Source of the DNA: Methylomonas rosea
GTDB taxonomy: Bacteria; Pseudomonadota; Gammaproteobacteria; Methylococcales; Methylomonadaceae
Direction: 5' to 3'
Assembly (NCBI RefSeq): GCF_024505055.1
Contig: NZ_JANIBL010000059.1
Location: 1 to 32,435 of the forward strand
Length of the DNA stretch: 32,435 nt
The first letter of the stretch is position 1. The number at the start of each line of letters is the position of its first letter. The notes under the pieces were generated by a model. It was not told where the DNA came from, searched no databases, and saw only the letters and a list, made by a program, of their open reading frames with translations. This document shows, one piece after another, positions 16,147 through 24,920 of the stretch. Made by a program: the position numbers and the translations under genes.

Positions 16147-16168
16147 ATTGTTCCTCCAATGGAACAAT
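16147..16168. promoter_or_regulatory. Candidate LysR operator
   Basis: ATTGTTCC (16147-16154) and GGAACAAT (16161-16168) are a perfect 8-bp inverted repeat with a 6-base spacer, 1 base upstream of the LysR start codon and about 80 bases before azoR. Position and symmetry fit autorepression plus activation of the divergent operon. Confidence 0.6.
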
Positions 16169-16248
16169 GTTATCCATTTTCCGGTCTTCTGCCCAAATTT
16201 ATCTAGGGGTATAGTCAACTCAACTTCAAACACTATTGGGAGACAGAC

Positions 16249-16848
16249 ATGAACATTCTGCAAATTAACTCCAGCATCCGCGCCGAAAATGCTTATTCCA
16301 GCCGTCTGGCTGACAGCTTGGTTACGGGCTTATTGCAACAAACGCCCACCGCGCAAGTGACAGTGCGAGATCTGGCGAAAACCCCGCATCCCTTGCTGGA
16401 TGAAGCGGCTCTGATCGCCTTGAGCACGCCCGCCGAGCAGCGCAGCCCGGCGCAAGCGCAACGGGTGGCGCTGGACGATGTCTTGATCGCCCAAATTCAA
16501 CAAGCCGACGTCGTGGTATTGACCGCGCCCATGTATAACTTCGGCATTCCGGCACAATTGAAAGCCTGGATAGACGCCATCGCGCGCGCCAGAGTGACGT
16601 TTCAATACACCGAAACCGGCGTGGAAGGCTTGTTGAAAAACAAGCAAGTGTTCGTGATCCAAACCGCCGGCGGTAAACACAGCGGCACCGAGACCGACAG
16701 CCAAAGCAGTTATTTGCGTACCGTTTTGGGATTTTTAGGCATGACCGATGTCACGTTCATTTATGCGGAAGGTTTGGCGATGGGCGGCGATGCCGAACAA
16801 CTGGCCTTGCAAGCCGCCGCTAGCCAAATCGCAGCGTTGGCGGCCTGA
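16249..16848 (+). CDS. azoR: FMN-dependent NADH-azoreductase
   Basis: A 199-residue flavodoxin-fold quinone/azo reductase of the AzoR (AcpD) family, which reduces quinones and azo compounds by two electrons using NAD(P)H. Recognisable parts are NSSIRAENAYSSRLAD (phosphate-binding loop for FMN), APMYNFGIPAQLKAWIDAIARARVTFQYT and the IQTAGGKHSG segment. Length matches E. coli AzoR (201). The start has TTGGGAGACAG upstream. It is the first gene of an operon with pirin and a DODA-type dioxygenase under the divergent LysR. Confidence 0.95.
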   Translation: MNILQINSSIRAENAYSSRLADSLVTGLLQQTPTAQVTVRDLAKTPHPLLDEAALIALSTPAEQRSPAQAQRVALDDVLIAQIQQADVVVLTAPMYNFGIPAQLKAWIDAIARARVTFQYTETGVEGLLKNKQVFVIQTAGGKHSGTETDSQSSYLRTVLGFLGMTDVTFIYAEGLAMGGDAEQLALQAAASQIAALAA

Positions 16849-16876
16849 TCGTTAACCTTAATATGGGAGATTAGTG

Positions 16877-17758
16877 ATGAACACAGAAACAGTTAAAATC
16901 GATGTAGTTCAGCATTCGCGCGGTATCGAACAACTCGTGGTTGGTCATGCGACGTCGGATGGCGCCGGCGTGAAATTGACCCGCGTGCTCGGCCAAGTCT
17001 TGCAACAGCGGCTCGATCCGTTCCTGATGCTGGATGCCTTCGGCAGCGATAAACCTAACGATTACATTGCCGGCTTTCCCAACCATCCGCATCGCGGTTT
17101 CGAGACTTTGACCTATTTGATTGCCGGGCGGATGCGGCATAGCGACAACGCCGGTCATAAAGGCTTGTTGGAAACCGGCGGCATTCAATGGATGACAGCC
17201 GGGCGCGGGATTATTCATTCGGAAATGCCCGAGCAAAAAGACGGCTTGTTGGAAGGCTTTCAATTGTGGATCAATCTGCCCGCTGCGGAGAAAATGCAGC
17301 CTGCGGGTTATAAAGATGTGCAAAGCGAGCAGATCCCGGAATTTGTCACGGTAGACGGCGTGAAGGTGCGGGTGATTGCCGGCAGTAGCCATGGCGCGGC
17401 CGGGGCGATTCAACGGCCCGATACCGAACCGCTGTTTCTGGATGTGCATATACCGGCTGGCGCTAGTTTCAGCCAGTCTCTGCCCGCTGGGCATAACGCT
17501 TTTTTCTATGTGTATCACGGCGAAGTGGCTGTGGCCGAGCGGTCGGTACCCGCGCAACGCATGGCGGTTCTGAACAACTATGCGTCCGCAGATGGAGTAA
17601 CCTTGCAGGCCAAACAAGACAGTCGCTTGATACTAGTCGCTGGTAAACCATTACGCGAGCCTATCGTGCAGCACGGGCCGTTTGTAATGAATACCCGGGA
17701 GCAGATTGAGCAAGCCATAGACGATTACCAGGCCGGTCGCTTTAACGCAGCCGCTTAG
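16877..17758 (+). CDS. Pirin family protein
   Basis: A bicupin of 293 residues. The pirin metal site is visible: PHPHRGFETLTYL (His70, His72) and GRGIIHSEMP (His114, Glu116), with the second pirin cupin in the C-terminal half. Bacterial pirins such as YhhW have quercetinase activity, while others act as regulators. A GTG lies at 16874, but GGGAGA is better spaced for the ATG at 16877. It starts 28 bases after azoR and precedes another ring-cleaving-type enzyme, so the operon may process quinones, flavonoids or catechols. Confidence 0.93.
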   Translation: MNTETVKIDVVQHSRGIEQLVVGHATSDGAGVKLTRVLGQVLQQRLDPFLMLDAFGSDKPNDYIAGFPNHPHRGFETLTYLIAGRMRHSDNAGHKGLLETGGIQWMTAGRGIIHSEMPEQKDGLLEGFQLWINLPAAEKMQPAGYKDVQSEQIPEFVTVDGVKVRVIAGSSHGAAGAIQRPDTEPLFLDVHIPAGASFSQSLPAGHNAFFYVYHGEVAVAERSVPAQRMAVLNNYASADGVTLQAKQDSRLILVAGKPLREPIVQHGPFVMNTREQIEQAIDDYQAGRFNAAA

Positions 17759-17792
17759 GAGCAAACAAAACCTTTTCATGGGAGTAGAGACG

Positions 17793-18581
17793 ATGAATTC
17801 GGCCAAGCCTGACAACCGCAACTTGCCAAGGATGCCAGCCTTATTCATCGGTCACGGCAGCCCTATGAATGCGCTTGAAGACAACGAGTTTAGCCGTGCT
17901 TGGGCGGGGTTAGGACAAAGCCTGCCCAGGCCACAGGCCATTCTAGCTGTCTCCGCACATTGGCAAACCCAGGGTACTTGGATTACCGCGATGCCGCAAC
18001 CGAGGACCATCCACGACTTTTACGGCTTTCCGCAAGCCTTATTCGATTTTGTCTATCCGGCGCCGGGCAGCCCCGCGTTGGCGGCTAAGATTCAGGCCGA
18101 GATGCCATTTATCCAGCTGGATCAGGAGTGGGGTCTGGATCATGGCAGCTGGTCTATTTTGTGCCATATGTTTCCAAACGCCGACATTCCTGTTTTACAA
18201 CTCAGTCTGGATAGCAATAAGTCGCCGGAAGAACACTATCAACTGGGCAAAGCGTTACGCTGGCTGCGGGATGAAGGCGTGTTGATCGTCGGCAGCGGCA
18301 ACATCGTGCATAACTTGCAGGCAGCGATTTGGCGGGATACTGCCCATGACTGGGCCGTAGCGTTTGCCGAACGGGTTAAACGCTTGATTGCCGATGGCGA
18401 TCACCGCGCTTTAATCAAATACTGCGAGTTAAGCGATGCAACTTTGGCTATTCCTACGGACGAGCATTTTCTGCCCTTGCTGTACCTCCTGGGTTTGCAA
18501 GACGAAGGCGATAAGCTGAGCTTTTTAACCGATAAAACCACGCTGGGGGCTATTGGCATGCTATCAGTCCAATTAGGTTAA
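17793..18581 (+). CDS. ygiD: DODA-type extradiol ring-cleavage dioxygenase (YgiD-like)
   Basis: A member of the LigB/DODA superfamily, similar to E. coli YgiD, which cleaves DOPA at the 4,5 position. The 262-residue product shows metal and catalytic His segments FIGHGSPMNALEDN, VSAHWQTQGTW, GLDHGSWS and GSGNIVHNL. The ATG at 17793 is preferred over one at 17778 because GGGAG lies 8 bases before it; this also gives the family length. It follows pirin by 34 bases and closes the LysR-controlled cluster. The natural substrate is unknown; a catechol is likely. Confidence 0.92.
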   Translation: MNSAKPDNRNLPRMPALFIGHGSPMNALEDNEFSRAWAGLGQSLPRPQAILAVSAHWQTQGTWITAMPQPRTIHDFYGFPQALFDFVYPAPGSPALAAKIQAEMPFIQLDQEWGLDHGSWSILCHMFPNADIPVLQLSLDSNKSPEEHYQLGKALRWLRDEGVLIVGSGNIVHNLQAAIWRDTAHDWAVAFAERVKRLIADGDHRALIKYCELSDATLAIPTDEHFLPLLYLLGLQDEGDKLSFLTDKTTLGAIGMLSVQLG

Positions 18582-18680
18582 TGGGTGCGAAACGATATGT
18601 ATTCGCCGTCATGGTTGGTGTGCTGCCGCATTCGCGAATAAAATTGCCGGCTTAACTAGCCTCTCCATCTGTCCACCATT

Positions 18681-19610
18681 ATGTCCAACCACCCACTTCA
18701 CCGCCAATCATCTGCAAGCAAACCCGCTAGTAGCGTGGCAATTTCTGGAAATGAAGATCGGGAATACGCGGTTAGCTGGCCCGATTACGAGTTACTGGAT
18801 GCCGGTGACGGTAAAAAGCTGGAGCGATGGGGCGAGGTGATAACCATCCGCCCGGAGATTCAAGCGCAGTTCAAACCGGGTTGGTCATGGCTGGAATGGC
18901 AGGATAGGGCACATTGGGAGTTTGTGGAGCTATCATCCACCCAAGGTAGCTGGAAAAATCTGAAACCCAATTCACCGGAGCACTGGCAAATTGCCTACGA
19001 GCAATTGCAGTTTGGCCTGAAACTCACCAAATTCAAACATGTCGGTTTATTTCCGGAACAGCAGGCTAACTGGACATTCATCGCCGAACATTTGCAGCCA
19101 GGGCAAAAACTATTGAATCTGTTTGCCTACACTGGCGCCGCCTCGCTGGTGGCGCGCGCCAAGGGCGCCGAGGTGGTGCATGTGGATTCGGTTAAGCAGA
19201 TGCTGGATTGGGCCAATGACAACCAGGCACGTAGCGGGTTAACTGACATTAAATGGGTGCTGGAAGATGCCTTGAAATTTGCCAAGCGCGAATTGAAACG
19301 CGGCAACCATTACGACGGTATCATCATGGACCCGCCGGCTTGGGGTTTGGGTGCCAAGGGCGAAAAATGGAAACTGGAAAATCAGCTGGTCGATTTGCTT
19401 GAAACGGCGCGCGGCTTGCTGAATCCGGGCGGGTTTTTAATTTTAAACACCTATTCGCCGACGGTGGCGTTGGCCGATTTAGCCCTCGCCGCCGAAGCCT
19501 GTTTTGCCAAGAACCAAATCGAATTAAAACAACTCTGGATGCAGAGCAAAACCGGCAAGGCCTTGTTTTACGGGAATTTGTTGCGGGTGCGAGCGCAGAT
19601 TTGCAACTGA
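18681..19610 (+). CDS. Class I SAM-dependent methyltransferase (RlmI/RlmK-like)
   Basis: A 309-residue methyltransferase. The C-terminal Rossmann domain shows LNLFAYTGAASLVARAKGA (SAM motif I), HVDSVKQMLDWANDN (motif II), and MDPPAWGLG (the motif IV position of rRNA m5C/m7G-like enzymes). The N-terminal part (about 25-130) contains WPDYELLDAGDGKKLERWG, shared with relatives annotated as 23S rRNA methyltransferase-like, but it lacks a PUA domain of RlmI proper. Target RNA or protein is not proven. The N-terminal 25 residues are Ser/Ala-rich. The start has little Shine-Dalgarno. It is convergent with the amidohydrolase gene, 17 bases between ends. Confidence 0.88.
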   Translation: MSNHPLHRQSSASKPASSVAISGNEDREYAVSWPDYELLDAGDGKKLERWGEVITIRPEIQAQFKPGWSWLEWQDRAHWEFVELSSTQGSWKNLKPNSPEHWQIAYEQLQFGLKLTKFKHVGLFPEQQANWTFIAEHLQPGQKLLNLFAYTGAASLVARAKGAEVVHVDSVKQMLDWANDNQARSGLTDIKWVLEDALKFAKRELKRGNHYDGIIMDPPAWGLGAKGEKWKLENQLVDLLETARGLLNPGGFLILNTYSPTVALADLALAAEACFAKNQIELKQLWMQSKTGKALFYGNLLRVRAQICN

Positions 19611-19627
19611 TTGGGAGCAGATAGAGG

Positions 19628-20869
19628 CTAACCCGTTTTTCGCGTGAAAAATGGCCGAGTCGCAAAGATGCTATCCGCAAAACGCTTGCCCTGCCAGACC
19701 AGGCTGCGTTTCAACACAAAATCGAAGCGGAACGGGTGGTAGTCCTGCAGCGCTAGTAGTGGCTCGACGGCGTCTGCCGCCAGCAAGCCGGCTTTGGCAA
19801 AAGCCTCGGGTGAAATCAGCGGCAAAATCCCGGTCAGGGGGTAGTCGGAACCATATAGCAGTCGGCCATGCCAGCTTGTTTCTGTCAGCAAGGTCTTAAT
19901 TACTTCCATGTCACGATTGCGCAAGGTAATCGCGGAAATATCGCCAAATAGCCTATCTTGCCATTGTTTATCGGCCATCAACTTGGCAAACAAGTCAAAG
20001 CTTCTGACTTCCCGGCCGTCTTCATCCACATCCGTGCCCAAGGTGGCGCAATGGGCGATCACGACTCGCACGCCGGCATCGAGAGCCCGCCGCAAACGCA
20101 GCGGATTGCCGAACAAAGGTTGGTCGGCACCGTGCAGCGCGTTCTCTTCGCCGCCGTGGGTGATGATCGGTATGTTCAATTGTGCAGCCGCTTTATAAAA
20201 CCGGTCGCATTGCGGCGAAGCCGGGTCTATGCCCATCGCCGGCGGCAGCCATTTGACTGCGCGCGCGCCGTTCGCCACGGCTTTTTCCAGTACCGTCACG
20301 CAATCCTGACGATAAGGATGGATGCTCGCCACCCATTCGAAGCGCTCCGGATAGGCCTGCGCCAAACTTTGGGCGTATTCGTTGGGGACAAAAAATGCGG
20401 TATTGGCATGATCCGGGTCGCCGCTGGCGCCGTGAGCACGGTCGAAGGCATACAACATGGCCTTGGCGCCCTTTGGCGTGGTGTCCATCAGTGCGCGCAG
20501 GCGCTTGATGAATGCGGCGTCTTGGTTACTGTCGGGGATGCAGGCGGCATTGGCGTAGGCCCAATGTTGCAGGGTTTGAATCGGGTGCTGCAATGGCGCA
20601 TGCATATCCGGTGTTTGGGTGATGCCGCTACCGCCGTCGCCGGAGCCGACAATATGGGTATGGCAATCCCACCAGTCAGTTGGATTGATGCCTTGCCAGG
20701 CGGCCGTTTCCAGGGCCGAGGCCGGCGTCCCGGACGGATCGAGACACTGATTGGTTAATCGAAACAGTGCTGAAGCCGGCATGCTGGCGGTTGCCAGGCC
20801 GGTTGCGGCCAGTTTTAGAAAGCGGCGGCGGGCTCGACTCACGGCTGGCGGGCGGTGGTTTGATTTCAT
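19628..20869 (-). CDS. Tat-exported amidohydrolase family protein
   Basis: A 413-residue protein with a twin-arginine signal (RARRRFLKLAATGLATA, residues 12-28), followed by an amidohydrolase-2-type TIM barrel. Metal-site segments are WDCHTHIVG (Asp68-His72), ITHGGEE, VIAHCATLG and LLYGSDYPL. Relatives include decarboxylases and lactonases acting on cyclic carboxylates; the substrate is unknown. Tat export implies a folded, metal-loaded periplasmic enzyme. It lies downstream of the TonB receptor on the same strand, but 396 bases of hairpin-rich DNA separate them, so a shared transcript is uncertain. Confidence 0.88.
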   Translation of the reverse strand: MKSNHRPPAVSRARRRFLKLAATGLATASMPASALFRLTNQCLDPSGTPASALETAAWQGINPTDWWDCHTHIVGSGDGGSGITQTPDMHAPLQHPIQTLQHWAYANAACIPDSNQDAAFIKRLRALMDTTPKGAKAMLYAFDRAHGASGDPDHANTAFFVPNEYAQSLAQAYPERFEWVASIHPYRQDCVTVLEKAVANGARAVKWLPPAMGIDPASPQCDRFYKAAAQLNIPIITHGGEENALHGADQPLFGNPLRLRRALDAGVRVVIAHCATLGTDVDEDGREVRSFDLFAKLMADKQWQDRLFGDISAITLRNRDMEVIKTLLTETSWHGRLLYGSDYPLTGILPLISPEAFAKAGLLAADAVEPLLALQDYHPFRFDFVLKRSLVWQGKRFADSIFATRPFFTRKTG

Positions 20870-21265
20870 GGTGTGTTTTCTAAGTCGGATGCGGAGTGTG
20901 TCGTTAGGATCCGAAAAATCAAACCGGTTGTAAAGAGGCTAGGGCTAGGGGTGGTAGGTTTTGCCGAAATCCGTTGCTGTCAGCATCGCAGGTTTTTTCA
21001 TTCCCGTCTAATCCGGGGGCGAATATTGGGTGGGGATGGCCCGAAGCCTTGCCGAATGGTCAAGTAAGCTTTCTGCAAGGCTTCGGACTGTTGCTAACTA
21101 ATACTGGTCAAATGGCTAACGACGGGGTTTCTGGGTAGTTCTCGGCCGGAAATGTACCGGAGTACATTTCCGTTATTAAACTCGCTGATTACCTGAGCCA
21201 GTATCTTAAGTACGCGAACCAAATCAGAAAGATTTGGGCGTCATGGATACTGGCCGTTTTCATCA
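20870..21265. other. Hairpin-rich intergenic region between TonB receptor and amidohydrolase
   Basis: No protein gene is seen. Three separate perfect or nested inverted repeats fall in 21041-21254: a 12-bp stem CCGAAGCCTTGC/GCAAGGCTTCGG (21041-21052, 21075-21086), an 11-bp stem with a 4-base loop (21147-21172), and GCCAGTATC/GATACTGGC (21197-21205, 21246-21254) enclosing CCAAATC/GATTTGG (21219-21225, 21231-21237). ATACTGGTC at 21101 could pair with GCCAGTAT as an alternative to the 21246 arm. The first 170 bases from 20870 hold the amidohydrolase leader and nothing else obvious. Confidence 0.6.
21147..21172. repeat. 11-bp perfect hairpin
   Basis: CGGAAATGTAC and GTACATTTCCG flank the loop CGGA. 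It may end TonB-receptor transcripts on the minus strand, although no T-run is adjacent. Confidence 0.55.
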
Positions 21266-23788
21266 CTAGAAACTTATTGCGCCTTCAAGGAAGAACGTTC
21301 TTTGTGGATATGGATGGAACACATAAGCCGTTTTATCGGTGAGGTTGTTGATGCCGAATGAGATTCGACTTTTCGCGGGCTTACCTAGCAAATCGTATTT
21401 AAAGCGGTAACTGGTTTTGAAGTCCAGGAAGAAAAAGCCGTCCTGAGAGCCGAATACGTTGTTAACGTGATCTCTATTATCGATGTCGTTGTAAGAGTCG
21501 CTGGTGTAGCGGCCGGCCATCGAGACATCCAATGCCTCGTTCACATGATAGGTCGCCAGCGCATTAAAACGCCATTCCGGCAAGCGGATACGTTCTTTGC
21601 CGGTCAGGTTAAAGCGGGTAAGTGATCCGTTCGCTTCTTGAAAGTTAATGTCCGGCCCGCCGTCTTCCACAATGGCGTTCATCCAGGTAGCGTTAAAATT
21701 AAGATCGAAGTCAGAGTCGAGCACCCGCGCTTGGTCGTACACCAGTTCCACGCCGGTGGTGCTGGTAGCAGGGATGTTTTGGAAGGCATTCTCGGTCAAG
21801 ATGCCGGTGGCGCGTCTCACCTGCTGGATAGTGTTGCGGATGTCGTCGCGGAACACATTGACCCGCACGTAACCGTTATCCAACCCGTATTCGATCATAA
21901 AGTTATGATGCCAGCCGTCCTCGGCTTTTAAGTTCTCATTCGCTGTGGTTATGCTTGTCGGTGACTGGAGATTTTGATACAGCTCTGCGATGACCGGAAA
22001 GCGGTAGGCGCGGCCAAACGAGTAGCGGAATTTCCAATTGGACGGCTCAAATCCCAACGATGCTTTCGGGGAGATGGCATCGTCGCTACGATCTGACAAT
22101 GCACGGTTAGAACCCACACCACTTGACGCCAGCCACCATTCGTAGCGCGCGCCCAAGGTCAAGTCCCAGTCTGGCGCAAAGTGATAAGCGAACTGACCGA
22201 ACATCGCATTGGTAGTCACTTCGCCTTGATTGCGCCGGCCTATGGTTTCGGAGCCTATCTGATCAGCCGAATAGCTGTTATAGGAGAACTGCTTGAAATT
22301 CAGATTGTAATTATCGAAGTGATAGCCACCCAAGAACTCCAGCGGTTTCCAACCTAAAAACTCTCGAGTGCTCAATTTCAAGTCGTAGTTTTTCCAATTG
22401 AAGTCGTCAAACACTTGCAACTGGCCCGTGTTTTGGTTGCGAGGGTCGTCGGGATTAAAAAAAGCGGTTCTGCGCTCGTCTTTGATTACGTCCAAGTAGC
22501 TGAACGTGGTGTCGATATCCCAGGTGTCGGTGATGGCGCCTTTAAGCTGCATGCCGATTTGCATGGTTTGTCTTTCGTCATCCGACGGCCCGAAGCCGCT
22601 GTTCAACACGTTAAATGCTCTTCCCCCGTAAACGGCATCACGGGAGGTGGTGTTATTATCACCGTAGTAGGCACTGCCGTTTGCAGAGGTCAGATAATTG
22701 CGCGGTTTTTCTGATTTGCGGGTACGTTCTTCGAATGCACCGGTAAATATCGCCTGCAAATCCGGGGTGATGTCGTAGCCGACTTTAAGTTTAACCAAGT
22801 CGGTATTGACCAATTCAGGTCCAGTGTCGCCGTAAATGTAACTGGGCGTGCCTCGGGTGTCCAAGGTCGGTACCGCACCGTTTACTGCCGTGGTTACGCC
22901 AGTAGGATTGCGCAAACCGGTATTGTCGATGAAATAGCTCATCGGTTGGCTTTCAGCTTCCAAGCGATTATAGGAAAGCAAAGCGGACCATTTATCCAAA
23001 CGATTGCCGTAGGAGAAATACTGCCGGTTGCCGTCAAAGGTGCCGCCGTCAGCACCGATATTTTCCCAAGGTTGCACGAAGTAGCTGGTTTCTGCGTAGT
23101 ACTCTTCTTTCATCGGCATGTGGGTTTTGATGTTTACCACCCCGCCAATAGAGTTACCGCTATATTCCGCGGAAAATGGCCCGTATACCACGTCAACCGC
23201 GTCGATTTCGTTTGGGCCCACCATCGACCAGCGCGGCGCACCGTTGAAAGAAGCCTGTAACTGATTGTGTAACGGTAAACCATCGGCGTAAACCATGTTT
23301 CTGGCCGTTGAAAACATATCGGCCCCGCGTATGCCCAACACGCCGTTAGGATCGCCAATGTAGCGTTGACGAATTTGTAAGCTCGGTTGGTACTTGACGG
23401 CTTCCTCGGTGGTTTGGGCGTTTTGCCGTTCAATTTCCGCGCGTGATAGGCGGGTTGACGGCGAGGTGAAGTGCGAGTCTTTCGCCACTTCACCGGTGAT
23501 CACCATTTCTTCCATCACCTCGTCTTTGGTGTTACTACCCACGGCAGTACTTTCCGGCAACACTTGTTTAGATTCTGTTTGTCTATCGTTAGCAATGGAC
23601 TGGTCCGCTGACTTGGAAGGTTCTGCATTTTTTGCCGCATGTTTCGTGGTGTCGCCAGTACTTTTCTGCTGTGTTTCAGCGATGGCTAAATTGCTGGTAA
23701 TTGCCAGCAGAACAGCAGTAGACAGTAAAGAACGCATCGGCAATCTATAAGATGCGGATTTCTCAAGAGTTTCGGATTGATTTTTCAC
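21266..23788 (-). CDS. TonB-dependent outer-membrane receptor
   Basis: The 840-residue product has a signal sequence (about 18-37, ending LAIA), a Lys/Ser/Thr-rich linker (40-90), a TonB box-like EEMVITGE (93-100), a plug domain (about 110-230: GVLGIRGADMFSTARNMVYADGLPLHNQ and IDAVDVVYGPFSAEYSGNSIGGVVNIKT) and a 22-strand barrel ending in Phe (FFLEGAISF). It imports a scarce ligand through the outer membrane with TonB energy; the ligand (metal chelate, cofactor or siderophore) cannot be read from sequence. The start at 23788 is GTG with a weak Shine-Dalgarno; an ATG at 23737 would remove the first 17 residues. It is divergent from a TlpA-like thioredoxin across 619 AT-rich bases. Confidence 0.95.
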   Translation of the reverse strand: MKNQSETLEKSASYRLPMRSLLSTAVLLAITSNLAIAETQQKSTGDTTKHAAKNAEPSKSADQSIANDRQTESKQVLPESTAVGSNTKDEVMEEMVITGEVAKDSHFTSPSTRLSRAEIERQNAQTTEEAVKYQPSLQIRQRYIGDPNGVLGIRGADMFSTARNMVYADGLPLHNQLQASFNGAPRWSMVGPNEIDAVDVVYGPFSAEYSGNSIGGVVNIKTHMPMKEEYYAETSYFVQPWENIGADGGTFDGNRQYFSYGNRLDKWSALLSYNRLEAESQPMSYFIDNTGLRNPTGVTTAVNGAVPTLDTRGTPSYIYGDTGPELVNTDLVKLKVGYDITPDLQAIFTGAFEERTRKSEKPRNYLTSANGSAYYGDNNTTSRDAVYGGRAFNVLNSGFGPSDDERQTMQIGMQLKGAITDTWDIDTTFSYLDVIKDERRTAFFNPDDPRNQNTGQLQVFDDFNWKNYDLKLSTREFLGWKPLEFLGGYHFDNYNLNFKQFSYNSYSADQIGSETIGRRNQGEVTTNAMFGQFAYHFAPDWDLTLGARYEWWLASSGVGSNRALSDRSDDAISPKASLGFEPSNWKFRYSFGRAYRFPVIAELYQNLQSPTSITTANENLKAEDGWHHNFMIEYGLDNGYVRVNVFRDDIRNTIQQVRRATGILTENAFQNIPATSTTGVELVYDQARVLDSDFDLNFNATWMNAIVEDGGPDINFQEANGSLTRFNLTGKERIRLPEWRFNALATYHVNEALDVSMAGRYTSDSYNDIDNRDHVNNVFGSQDGFFFLDFKTSYRFKYDLLGKPAKSRISFGINNLTDKTAYVFHPYPQRTFFLEGAISF

Positions 23789-24407
23789 GTGTAATCTCGG
23801 TTGTAATTATTATTTCTGGATTATTGCTAAGTTTGTTTTAGCCTTCTGATCTACTCACTGTGAGCGGTTTTCAGAGCTTGATCATGCTGATAGCCAACAG
23901 GTTTTCCGGATAAAAAACATTCCGAAATTCCGGCAAGATTGGGGCCAAGATTAAATGGCCTTGATTTCATTGATAAAAAATTATTGGTTGCGTTTTATTT
24001 TTAATAAACTGTGTTATTTAACTGATTGTTTGGGTTTTTTTGGGTGATACGCCTCGTTATTTCAAGGCGCTATGCCTAGGCCCCATATCCTTTAAACCAG
24101 CGAGATATTTAAACGATGCTGGATAGTTCAAGATTTTCAACAATTTGATGTGCACACCGGGTTATAAAAGATTGAGGTGCTTGCGCAGTGAAATTATTCA
24201 GTGCCTAGTATTAAAGGGTCAGGGATGCAGAAACAAAAAATAAAACTATGTTAAATAACTGTGTTCCGTGGATTGAATTTGGATGACAGCAACTTTGTCG
24301 TCACATCCTCCGTTTAGGCTTGAATGTCGTCCTAACTGGCGTTAAGGTGCTAACTGATTTTGATGTCTACAATCGGCCTGCGATAGCAGCTTTTTTAAAA
24401 GGATACT
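23789..24407. promoter_or_regulatory. AT-rich divergent control region, TonB receptor/TlpA-like gene
   Basis: This 619-base gap drives two divergent genes and has no protein gene. It is much more AT-rich than its neighbours. It contains two inverted 10-mers, GTTATTTAAC (24013-24022) and GTTAAATAAC (24250-24259), and an imperfect dyad GGATGACA...TCACATCC (24281-24308) about 100 bases before the TlpA-like gene. No canonical Fur box, B12 box or other riboswitch motif was recognised. The length suggests several regulator sites or long leaders. Confidence 0.45.
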
Positions 24408-24896
24408 ATGAACATAAGAACCATTCTGGTTGGTCTGGCTTTAAACCTAATTGGCAGTAGCGCGGTTTTGGCGAATCAGGTCGAGATAAAATCCTTCATC
24501 CCCGGCAGCTATCAACAGATTTTAGCTGCAAGCCCCAATCAACCTTTAATGCTGGCGATCTGGTCGGTGGATTGTCCGTCATGTCTAAAGGACATGGACA
24601 TCCTAGGCAAACTGCACGAGAAACATCCGGCTTTGAAAATCGTCATGTTAGCCACCGACGATGCCGAAGCCTTGCCGGAGATCAAACGCATCATCGACAG
24701 CCACAAACTGGGAGGCCTGGAGAATTGGGCGTTTGCCTCCGATAACCCGGAAAAACTGCGTTACGAGATCGATCCGGCTTGGTACGGCGAATTACCCAGA
24801 ACTTATTTCTTCGATGCCGGCCATCAGCGGGTGGGTAAAAGCGGGGCGATGTCGCTGGAAGAATTTGAAGGGCAATTCAGCAAGTTGAAGATGTAA
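24408..24896 (+). CDS. TlpA-like periplasmic thioredoxin-fold protein
   Basis: The 162-residue product has a signal peptide (residues 1 to about 22, SAVLA) and a thioredoxin-like domain with active site WSVDCPSC (Cys56, Cys59) and a cis-proline in GELPRTYFFD. It probably reduces or handles thiols in the periplasm, for example in metal or cytochrome maturation. The CPSC active site differs from the CxxC of DsbA or classic TlpA. It is divergent from the TonB receptor, which suggests linked function but does not prove it. AAAAGGA precedes the start. Confidence 0.85.
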   Translation: MNIRTILVGLALNLIGSSAVLANQVEIKSFIPGSYQQILAASPNQPLMLAIWSVDCPSCLKDMDILGKLHEKHPALKIVMLATDDAEALPEIKRIIDSHKLGGLENWAFASDNPEKLRYEIDPAWYGELPRTYFFDAGHQRVGKSGAMSLEEFEGQFSKLKM

Positions 24897-24920
24897 TGTC
24901 TCTAGGGAAGCTATAAAGAG

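Noticed and set aside
23789..24407. Cobalamin riboswitch or Fur box before the TonB receptor
   Set aside because: Neither a B12 box nor the alternating GATAAT Fur pattern was found on either strand.
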